NCBI GenBank assembly: GCA_001051155.2
Contig: JYIP02000007.1
Location: forward strand, 2,916,342-2,980,341
Origin: Chrysoporthe austroafricana
Taxonomy: Eukaryota > Ascomycota > Sordariomycetes > Diaporthales > Cryphonectriaceae
Direction: 5' to 3'
Length of the DNA stretch: 64,000 bases
Positions 55,801 through 64,000 of the stretch are shown here, one piece after another. How positions within the stretch are numbered: the first letter of the stretch is position 1; every line of letters starts with the position of its first letter. The position numbers were made by a program, and so were the translations under genes. Under the pieces are notes generated by a model. That model worked only from the letters and a program-made list of their open reading frames with translations, was not told the DNA's origin and did no database searches.

Positions 55801-58135
55801 GATGGTCCACGGATGCCTCGTCCTGACGCGTGCGACACAACACATCGCCGTCGCGAGGTCGTGGTGTTGTCGCCGTCGTCGCTGTCTGTGGTCTTTTGCA
55901 CCTCCATCACCGCCACCACCACCACCCCCAAGTTCCGATGATTCATTTCCCCCTGAAACATGCACGTCGCCAAATGCGGCCGGTTGGCGCCCCAAGTTCC
56001 CTTTTCTCTTTGTCATGTCCGCCTCAGCTGCCCCTCAACAAAAACCGGATGCATTGGCGTCGACACGCGGCTCGGACACGGCAGACATGCATGGCGTCGA
56101 ACGTAGCGCAGGCAATCAAGGCAATCAAGGCAGTCAGGCATGCCCGACCACCCACATCCGGCGACCGGTGTCTTGTCTTGACGAGGTGTGTGTGGGGCCA
56201 CACATCTCCCGCGGGTCCACACAGTGTCGTGGTTGTTGTCGCCCGCAATCTGTGTCGACTTCGCACCGCACGGCACACAAGTCGCGGGAACTTCCCAGCA
56301 AGGACTTTGCGTCAGGCAAAACAAGGCAATCAAGGCAACATGTCACATGCCTGGTGTCTTGACCGGTCTGTTGGTGTGGATCCGGCTACGTTCCCGCGCC
56401 CAGCCACACACACCAACACCAACCACCGCCGCCGAGACTTGGTCGCCGTCGCAGGTGTCGACCCAGTTCACCATTCCTTTCGCCCCGAGACACACACACA
56501 CATATGCTGCATGCGGCTTGGTGAGGCCCAAGTTCCCCTTGCTCTTTGTCAATCTTCCCGGCCCCGGCACACACACACCGGTCTTGTCGATCCCCACGCC
56601 CATGTTCCGCCTTCGCTGGCCTCCCAAATGGTCGAACATGTCGACCACTTGGCGCAGGCAGAGACGAGGCAAACATGCATGGGCGTCGACTGTAGCGCAG
56701 GCGGACACGGCACACACACATCCCCCAAGTCTTCTTCCTTCTCGCCCTGTCTTCCCGCCCACCGGTCATGTCGATCCCCACCAACATGCGCCGCCGTCAG
56801 TCTCGCCCTGTCTTCCCGCCCACCGGTCATCTCGATCTCCCCATGCCATGTTCCGCCTCGCTGCCCTCCAAAGGGTCGAACATGCATTGGCGTCGACTTT
56901 AGCGCAGGCGGACACGGCACACACATCCCCCAACTCTTCTTCCTTCTCGCCCTGTCTTCCCGTCCACCGGTCATCTCGATCTCCCCATGCCATGTTCCGC
57001 CTCGCTGCCCTCCAAAGGGTCGAACATGCATTGGCGTCGACAACTTGGCGCAGGCAGAGACGAGGCAAACATGCATGGGCGTCGACAACGTAGCGCAGGC
57101 GGACAAGGCACGGCACGGTACATCGCCATCCCGGAGGTTGTTGTCGCTGTCGCTGTCGTCGCCGCAAAGCATCTCTGTGTCTTGACCCCCCCCCTCTCCA
57201 CCGCAATCTTGTGTGTGTGTCGACCAAGTTCCCATTCCCATTTCCCCCGAGACACACACATGCTGCATCATGAGCCAAGTCCTTTTCCTCTCTTTGTCAA
57301 TCTCGATCTTGCACGGTGTCGAACTTGGCGCTGGCGGACGAGGCAAACATGCACTGGCGTCGAACTTGGCGCTGGGGGACACGGCAAAACATCTCTGTGT
57401 CTTGACCCCTCCCCCCCCCAATCTGTGTGCGTCGACCACCGCCCCAAGTTCCCATGATTCATTTCCGACATGGCGTCAGGCAATCAAGGCAAAACATGTC
57501 CATGCCCGACCATCCTCGCACACCGGTTCTGTTGTTGGCGCTGGGGGTCATGACAAGTTCCCGCGCCACACACACACCAAGACACACCAAGACACACCAA
57601 GTCCGAAGCACATCTCACCGTCGCTGGGTCGTGGTTGTTGTCGCTGTGGTTGTTGTCGTCGCTGTTATCGCTGTGGTGTTGTGGTTGTTGTCGCTGTGGT
57701 TGTTGTCGCCCGCAAAACAACTCTCTGTGTCTTGACCCCCCGCCACCGCAATCTGTGTCAACCACCACCAGCACCAGCACCAAGTTCCCATTCCCATTTC
57801 CCCCTAAGACACATGCGGCCGGTCAGCAAGTCTTTGTCAAATCTCTCCCGCCCCGGTCATGTCGATCTTGCACGGTGTGGAACGTAGCGCAGGCGGACGA
57901 GGCAAACATGCATTGGCGTCGGCACGTAGCGCAGGCAAACATGTCTCCCCCCTCTCTCCCACACCGTGTCGACGAACCAACCACCCCAGTTCCCCATTCC
58001 CCCGAGACACACAAGACCACACGGGCCAAGGCAAACATGCATTGGCGTCGACAACGTTAGCGCAGGCAGACAAGGCAAACCCGTCTCGACCGGTCTGTCG
58101 TTGGCGCTGTGGGGGCCACATCCTCTATCTGCCCG
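55800..58135. repeat. repeat field between candidate MAT1-1-2 and MAT1-1-1
   Basis: The phrases CATTGGCGTCGACAAC and AGCGCAGGCGGACA.GGCA recur at least 12 times. A ~145-bp unit (CCGGTCATCTCGATCTCCCC, then GCCCTCCAAAGGGTCGAAC) is tandem two to three times at 56745-57030. (GTTGTCGCTGTG)n lies at 57625-57715. I looked for an HMG-box MAT1-1-3 and found no RPPN-type motif. Confidence 0.7.
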
Positions 58136-58156
58136 ACACTAAATGTGTGTCACTTC

Positions 58157-58157
58157 T

Positions 58158-58197
<40 letters not shown>
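58157..58197 (+). repeat. CA dinucleotide microsatellite
   Basis: About 20 CA units. A further field of CACACA-rich 40-60-bp units with CTGCCGATCTCT and TCTCCGCGGG phrases extends to about 58900. Confidence 0.95.
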
Positions 58198-58198
<1 letters not shown>

Positions 58199-58937
58199 AA
58201 GCACAAACAGTCCGAAGCCCATCCCCGCCGCCACCAACCCCCCTGCCCCCCGATCTCGTCGTCATCGCCGCCGCGCCGCCGCTGCGCCTCTTTTCACGCC
58301 CCGTCCGGCCTCCCCCGCCCGCGGACGGCTGGATCCGGCCGCTCGGACTGTTTCTTCTCGTCCAAGATGTGCATTTCCCGGCGAGTGTGGCCAGACGTGC
58401 ACGTTCAGCGGCCAGCGGGGCAGGTGCGCCGTCCGTGCCCGTCCGTGCGCTGCCCCTCTGGCCACGCAGCGCGCAGCATTCCCACCCGGTGTGTGTGTGG
58501 ATCTCTGCCGATCTCTCTGTCGCCCGAGAGCACTTTTTTTTGGCGCCCGCCCGAGACTTGTGTGTGTGTGTGTGTGTCTGTTGATCTCCGCGAGGGGCTG
58601 TGGCTGTCTGTCTGGCACACTCTGCCGATCTGTTGATCTCCGCGGGCTGGGCTGGCTGGCACACACACAATCTGGCGCACACACAGTCCGTGCACACTCT
58701 GCCGATCTCTGTTCGCCCGAGACGTGGTTTCTGGATCTCCGCGGGGCTGTCTATCACACACACACACTCATTCTGCCGATCTCTGGATCTCCGCGGGCGG
58801 GCTGGCACACACACACACACACACACAATCTGGCTGGCACACACACAGTCTATCACACACACCCAACACACACCCAATCTAACACACGCAATTGCATTCT
58901 GTCTATCACACCCCCCCCCCTTTCCTTCGAAAAACAA

Positions 58938-59830
58938 TCACTGCAGGTGAAGCGCACCGATCTCATCAAACGCCGTCGCCATGAGGTACTCCGACATGTC
59001 CACGTCCTCCACCGGGTCGTGCACCTCATACGCCCGCTGCGTCGTCTGGCCCGTCAGCCCGTCCCAGATGTTGGGCTGGTCCAGATCGTACACCCCCACC
59101 ACCCCATCCACATCCATCGCGCCGTCGCCGGGCAGGGCATGGTGCGCCGTGCTGGTGTCCCAGCGGAACCGCCGGCGCGTCTGCGCCCCGACACCCAGCA
59201 CCATCTCCTCGTCCACCGCCCCAACGTCCTCCACCTCCACCACGTTCACCCCGCCCGCCAGTAGTCCCTCCGCAGACAAAGGGTTCTCCCCCAGCAAGCC
59301 CGCCACCGTCGCCACCGGGTTGTAGTCCACGCCGGCCCCAAAGCCCTCCTCTGCCGCAAGCGTCCCGTCGCCGTCGTCATCGTTCGTCGTCAAAGAATCC
59401 TCCTGCCCGCGCCGCCCCCCCCCTCCTCCTCCCTGCTGCTGCCCACGCCGCCCGGCCACCGCCCCAAGCGTCTCGTCGTGCGTCGGGAAGTCCACCCCGC
59501 GCCCCACCACCATGACGTGCAGGCTGTGGCGGCCCATGCGCGCCAGCAGCTGCGCGGGGCGGGAGACGGGCAGCCCGCCCTCGAGGAGCTCCTCCAGCAG
59601 CGTGAAGTCGTCCAGCCCCGCGCGGGGCGGCGGGATGGCGTCGGCCGCGGGCGGCACGGCGTGCTGGACCACCTCGGTGCGGTGGCCGTTGTGCTGCGGC
59701 GTGGGGACGCGCGCCAGCCAGCAGCGGTAGGTGCCGAGCCACTCGGCGGGGGGGCCGAGCCCGGCGATGCGCCGCGCGCCGGCCAGGTACTGCGGGAGGT
59801 CGTGGTAGCCGGTGGTGGTGGTCACTGTGC

Positions 59831-59864
<34 letters not shown>

Positions 59865-61784
59865 GATGCCATTGCCAGCCTCAGCAGGACCCTCGCCGCC
59901 ATCGCCAGCCGCAGCAGGACCACCCTCGTCGCCATGGCCAGCCTCGGGACCGTCACCCTCGTCATCATTGTCCCGGATAAACGTCCACACCCGCGCCAGC
60001 AGCCCGTACGTCCCCTTGTGCCGCTCCAGCGCCCACATGGTGCGGCAGAAGCGCGAGATCTCCGCCTGCGTGTACATGTGGAACACGGGCGCGTGGAGGG
60101 CTGGCGGTGGTTGTGTTAGTGGTCATGGTTCAACGGGGTTCAACGGTTCAACGGCTTGTAGATGTGCTTGTAGATGTGCTTGGTGTAGTGATGCTTGTAG
60201 ATGTGCTTGGTGTAGTGATGCTTGTAGATGTGCTTGGTGTAGTGATGCTTGTAGATAGATGTGCTTGGTGTAGTGATGGCTTGGCCCCAGGTTTGGGTGA
60301 GGTCTGGCGTGGAGGTGTAGAGAGGAAGAGATGCATGGTGGGGAGGTCTGGGGAGTTTGATGAGGTCTGAGGAGTTTGATGATGAGGTCTGAGGAGTTTG
60401 ATGATGAGGTCTGAGGAGTTTGGGTGGTTTGGGGAGTTTGATGAGGTCTGAGGAGTTTGGGTGGTTTGGGGAGTTTGATGAGGTCTGAGGAGTTTGGGTG
60501 GTTTGGGTGAGGCTTGGGCTGTAGAGAGGCCTGCTGTAGGGGCGTGGTGGGCGGGTTTGGGGGAGGTTGCGGTGGGGAGGTCTGGGGAGGTCTGGGGAGG
60601 TCTGGGGAGGCTGCGGGGGGGCTTGGGGAGGCTGCTGTAGGGGCTGCTGTAGGGGCTGCGGTAGGGGCTCGGTGGGAGGTCTGGGGAGGTCTGGGGCTGC
60701 TGTAGGGGCGTGGTGGGCAGGTTTGGGGGAGGTTGCGGGGGGGCTTGGGGAGGCTGCGGTAGGGGTGCTGTAGGGGCGCTGTAGGGGCGCTGTAGGGGCG
60801 CTGTAGGGGCGCTGTAGGGGCGCTGTAGGGGCTCGGTGGGGAGGTCTGGGGAGCTTGCGGGGAGGTTTGGGAGGTTGCGGGGGGGCTTGGGGAGGCTGCT
60901 GTAGGGGCTGCTGTAAGGGCTGCTGTAGGGGTGCTGTAGGGGCTTGGCGGGGCTTGGCGGGGCTTGGCGGCGAGGCTGCTGTAGGGAATTGGACGAATGA
61001 CGAATGACGAATGACGAACGACGAATGACGACCGACGACCGACGACCGACGAACGAACGACGACGGACGAACGAACGACGAACGACGAATGAACGACGAC
61101 GAACGAACGAACGACGAACGACGAACGACGACCATCGACAAACGACGACCATCGACAAACGCCTAACGACGACCATCGACAAACGACGACCATCGACAAA
61201 CGACCGTCGACCGTCGACCATCGACCATCGACCGACAAACGACAAACGACCATCGACCAACGACGACCAACGACGACCGCTCAACGACAAACGACCGTCG
61301 ACCATCGACAAGCGACGACCAACGACCATCGACCATCGACAAACGACCGTCGACCGACAAACGACAACGACCAACGACAACGCCCAACGACCGACAAACG
61401 ACAACCGCCCAACGACGACCGCCCAACGACGACCGCCCAACGACGACCGCCCAACGAATGAATGGATGACAGACACACACACACACACTCGTGTGTGGGT
61501 TGACGTGGGACGTGGGACATGGGTACACACACACACACACACACACACTCACTCACCTCGGAAGATCACAAACGAGTTCACCGACATCCTCAGCGCCTTG
61601 CCCCGCGATCGCCGAGCCGTCGTCACCCGCTTCGTCGCCTGCCCCGATGGGCCATCGATGGCCTGTAGTTCATCTGCTCAGTGAAACTAGTGAGAGCTCT
61701 GCCAGTCTCGCCATGAGCGTCAAGACCAGCAGGGAAGTCATGTAGGCACGTGCACCTCATGACGCACAGCTCGTCGTCGGACAT
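58938..61784 (-). CDS. MAT1-1-1: MAT1-1-1 alpha-box mating-type transcription factor
   Basis: Alpha-box exon to 61557 reads RSRGKALRMSVNSFVIFR. After a 1456-nt intron (61556-60101; GTGAGT, CTAAC, CCAG) the box continues in frame with HAPVFHMYTQAEISRFCRTM, then WALERHKGTYGLLARVWTFI and RDN. VNSFV.FR followed by a W..A..IRD segment is the MAT alpha1 signature, and an intron inside the box is usual. Exon 2 (60100-58938) codes 387 residues with an Asn run (59827-59860) and a later PPAEWLGTYRCWLARVP. The start is uncertain: MSDDELCVMRC at 61784, joined through a 53-nt intron at 61726-61674 with a weak GTCTTG donor, gives an open frame. The protein should be a nuclear activator of alpha-type pheromone and receptor genes and of fertilisation. 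Confidence 0.75.
60120..61550. repeat. minisatellites filling the MAT1-1-1 intron
   Basis: In order on the plus strand: CTTGTAGATGTGCTTGGTGT with AGTGATG (four units, 60155-60275); GAGTTTGATGAGGTCTGAG units (60350-60500); GGGGCTGCTGTAG and GGGGCGCTGTAG units (60600-60980); CGACGAACGA/CGACCATCGACAA units (60985-61465); CA runs at 61470-61550. The whole intron interior is repetitive. Confidence 0.9.
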
Positions 61785-62734
61785 CGTTGATACTTGCAGT
61801 TTCGCTCGATGGGAATGTCTTGGAAAGAACACTGTTTTGGCAGAGATAGAAATTACTGATGTCTCGGGGAGAGGGAATGAGTTATAAATATCGTCGGTGT
61901 GATCTTGTGAGTCTGGACGTCACCGTGACTGAGCTCGAGGATGACGTGATCCAGTTCTTGTTTTTGTGGTAGGTTCATACAACGAGTTCTCACTACGGTC
62001 AAACTCCATTCACTTTTAAAATTTAGCTACCAAAGACAGTCTTGCTACGCCTCGAGCATTTGGGCTAGACACGGATGAGTTCACTCCATGCCATGCTTAT
62101 TGAAGTCTTAAGAGCTTATTGCGAGGAATCTGATAGAGACCAGCAGTCAGTGGCAATTAGGTACCTAGATCTTCCTTCCAATATCTACTTTCCAATGGCA
62201 CATGGCTGGGAAGCTTTGCAAATAATGGGAAGGCAATCTCTAGACTGAATCCCAGCCATGAAATATTGCCCGTAGCTCATGAGCCCGTACTAGATAGGTA
62301 CTTGCTCTCAGGTCTTGTAGCTTTTTCATCAGATGAATTGATGATTTTTGCAGTGAATCAATGGAATATTCCAGAGTGCATTTTTTGTGCAAATATTAAT
62401 TGACTAATCACTGATTTTTTAATGTTTTATGCAGAAATTAATTGACCAATCACTGATTTTATTGAATTTTTGGACAGACATTGTTTTGACAGGCACGCAA
62501 AAATCTCATTGGTCCGTGCTTTTAGACTTTAAACTCTTAAACCACATCTCAATCCGGTCTGCCTTCCCATTTTCAACTTTCCATATCACCCACTTCAATC
62601 CACCTTCAACTTTTCATCCTCTACCATCTTCTCAAACACCTGTCACCACCGCACCGAACATCAGCCACACCCTCAACTTCATTTATCACCCCAAGCTCTT
62701 TTCCTCGACCAAAACTCTGCTCTAGTCATCAACC
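61785..62734. promoter_or_regulatory. divergent promoter between MAT1-1-1 and MAT1-2-1
   Basis: About 0.95 kb, AT-rich compared with the flanks, and free of the minisatellites that surround it. It holds an imperfect direct repeat (TTAATTGACTAATCACTGAT at 62397 and TTAATTGACCAATCACTGAT at 62438); the second copy has a CCAAT box. Several ACTTT/CCACTTCAA pyrimidine-rich stretches precede the MAT1-2-1 start. Confidence 0.55.
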
Positions 62735-63742
62735 ATGACTGACTTGAGCACCTTCCTCCACCAGGAGGACAGACGGGCGATCCGCAACGGTCGTGAGCCC
62801 TGCTTCTATGTCTCTGCCACTCTGACGACTGCCGTCGACCAGGTTTTCATCAACGGCACGATTGCCCACAGCTTCAGTGATGGTCAGGACTTCCTCAACT
62901 TCATTGATACCATCGGCATTCAGCTTCATGCATTCAACACCTCCAAGACTGCAGCTATCGATGCTGCTGAGTACGATTCTCTTGACGCCCAGCAGAAGTT
63001 TATCCTTGCCATGATTCTAGAGTTAGTATCTGTTCCTTCATGTCCCAGTTTTGCGTGTAAACTGACTTGGATTTTTTTCAGTGAGGTCATTGGTGAGACC
63101 ACTCTCATTGTCACCGATGCTGATGGCATCAACCGTCTTCTTGTTGGTCCCGCGCGTGTTTTCCAACACGTTGACCCCGTCACTGGCGTCGATGCTGTCA
63201 GCAGCGGACATGACTCAATCATTCCCGTCTTCCAGCTTCCTGCCAACCAGACCTGGGCCCAAACCAGTGGCGTCAACAATGGAGCTACGATGCCTCCTCT
63301 TCCCCAGCAGCCGTTGACCTCGTCGCCAACCACTGAATCTCTGGTTGCTGCTTCTCCTCAGAAGTCTGACATTCGCGTTCCTCGCCCTCCCAACCCCTTC
63401 ATCATCTATCGTGCGGCTCACCACAAGAGTGTTGCTGATGCCCACCCTAATGCGTCCAACAACGAGATTTGTAAGTATCTCGGTTCCATAACCTTTCCCA
63501 AGCCATCAAAGCTCAAGCTCGGAACTGACAGTTCACCAGCCAAGACGATCGGCCGTCAGTGGCAGAACGAGAGCGATGAGACTCGAGAGCTCTACCGTCA
63601 AAAGGCTGCTGAGATCAAGGCTGCTTTCATGGCTGCTCACCCGGACTACAAGTATCAGCCTCGCAAGTCCTCCGAGGTCAAGCGCCGTTCCAAGAAGACT
63701 ACCACCGAGTCGGAGGCTACTGAGGATGATCATGAGGATTAA
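62735..63742 (+). CDS. MAT1-2-1: MAT1-2-1 HMG-box mating-type transcription factor
   Basis: Predicted 292 residues in three exons: 62735-63021, 63082-63470 and 63540-63742. Intron 1 (63022-63081) has GTTAGT and TTTCAG. Intron 2 (63471-63539) has GTAAGT, CTGAC and ACCAG and splits the serine codon of NNEIS, the position conserved in ascomycete MAT1-2-1 genes. The MATA-HMG box (about residues 194-270) reads VPRPPNPFIIYRAAHHKSV, then TIGRQWQNESDETRELY and HPDYKYQPRKSSEVKRRSKK, with a basic tail. The N-terminal part contains GINRLLVGPARVFQHVDPV. It is a sequence-specific DNA-bending factor that controls a-type mating genes. All box landmarks are intact, so it should be functional. Confidence 0.92.
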   Translation: MTDLSTFLHQEDRRAIRNGREPCFYVSATLTTAVDQVFINGTIAHSFSDGQDFLNFIDTIGIQLHAFNTSKTAAIDAAEYDSLDAQQKFILAMILELVSVPSCPSFACKLTWIFFSEVIGETTLIVTDADGINRLLVGPARVFQHVDPVTGVDAVSSGHDSIIPVFQLPANQTWAQTSGVNNGATMPPLPQQPLTSSPTTESLVAASPQKSDIRVPRPPNPFIIYRAAHHKSVADAHPNASNNEICKYLGSITFPKPSKLKLGTDSSPAKTIGRQWQNESDETRELYRQKAAEIKAAFMAAHPDYKYQPRKSSEVKRRSKKTTTESEATEDDHED

Positions 63743-64000
63743 GTCTATGAAGGCACATCAAGTGGCACAACCTCTGCTGTCTATACTCGACTACCATTGG
63801 TGTTTTCATCACAACCTAGGAGAACCACCTGTCTCTGCGACATCAAATGGACGTCTGTGGCTCTCCAAACAACACAGCCATCCAGCCATCTATCTACCTT
63901 CAAGAACTCAAACAAAAAATGACGGAGGAAAAAAAAAAACCAAAAAAAACATCATGATCTGCTTTTCTTTTGTTTTGACATTTTCATTCACACAACACTA
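63743..64000 (+). other. 3' flank of MAT1-2-1
   Basis: AT-rich with A-runs at 63927-63950. Probably 3' UTR and terminator region. The usual SLA2 flank is not reached. Confidence 0.4.

Noticed and set aside
54781..56016. 411-codon minus-strand frame overlapping candidate MAT1-1-2
   Set aside because: Its C-terminal half is an out-of-frame shadow of the conserved MAT1-1-2 candidate; the rest is low complexity.
55800..58135. Possible MAT1-1-3 gene
   Set aside because: No HMG-box motif or continuous frame found on either strand; the stretch is repetitive.
58143..59264. 373-codon plus-strand frame overlapping the MAT1-1-1 3' end
   Set aside because: It starts in CA-repeat sequence and its distal half is antisense to the MAT1-1-1 exon.
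60123..61548. Minus-strand frames of 330-466 codons inside the MAT1-1-1 intron
   Set aside because: All read tandem repeats (PPQTSP, RRSFV) in several frames at once; the flanking splice sites and alpha-box continuity explain the region better.

Overview
This window is nuclear DNA of a filamentous ascomycete (Pezizomycotina, most likely Sordariomycetes). The evidence is short GT-AG introns with CTAAC/CTGAC branch points, a FunK1-type fungal kinase, a DUF3435-type recombinase relic, fungal copia and chromodomain gypsy retroelements, and a mating-type locus with an HMG-box MAT1-2-1, an alpha-box MAT1-1-1 and a candidate MAT1-1-2. I cannot place it to genus. Most of the window is gene-poor: tandem arrays, repeats and decayed mobile DNA surround about ten credible gene models.

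Layout: (1) 1-8.8 kb: relic repeats, one intron-containing gene for a Uma2-like (PD-(D/E)XK-fold) protein, a decayed paralogue of it, and a pogo/Fot1-like relic with ~200-bp terminal inverted repeats. (2) 8.9-14.3 kb: copy 1 of a large non-coding element built of many minisatellites, preceded by a tRNA-Arg-like sequence. (3) 14.4-23 kb: two divergent genes that share an almost identical leader but have different nuclease-fold-like bodies (Uma2-like and DUF7924-like), a DUF3435 relic, a tRNA-like relic and a FunK1 kinase gene. (4) 23.6-33.4 kb: a nest of retroelements. It holds an interrupted lysine/proline-rich ORF, a deleted Ty1/copia element on the minus strand and a Ty3/gypsy chromodomain element on the plus strand. 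(5) 33.5-40 kb: a BCS1-type AAA ATPase fragment and two unrecognised multi-exon candidates. (6) 40.4-45 kb: copy 2 of the large non-coding element. (7) 45.3-47.1 kb: islands of a Chk2/Rad53-like kinase gene separated by GCTGGC-type repeats. (8) 47.5-52.1 kb: a mosaic of at least eight minisatellites. (9) 52.5-64 kb: the splicing-factor gene CWC24, then the mating-type region in the order candidate MAT1-1-2 (minus), repeats, MAT1-1-1 (minus), about 0.95 kb of divergent promoter, MAT1-2-1 (plus).

Carrying the alpha-box and the HMG-box genes in one haploid sequence is the arrangement expected of a homothallic (self-fertile) fungus. The most unusual features are a 1.46-kb minisatellite-filled intron predicted inside the MAT1-1-1 alpha box, the kinase split by short palindromic repeats that stay open in the gene's own frame, the leader-sharing divergent gene pair, and the two collinear copies of a large element with no recognisable protein. 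All family assignments rest on motifs read by eye; no database search was possible.
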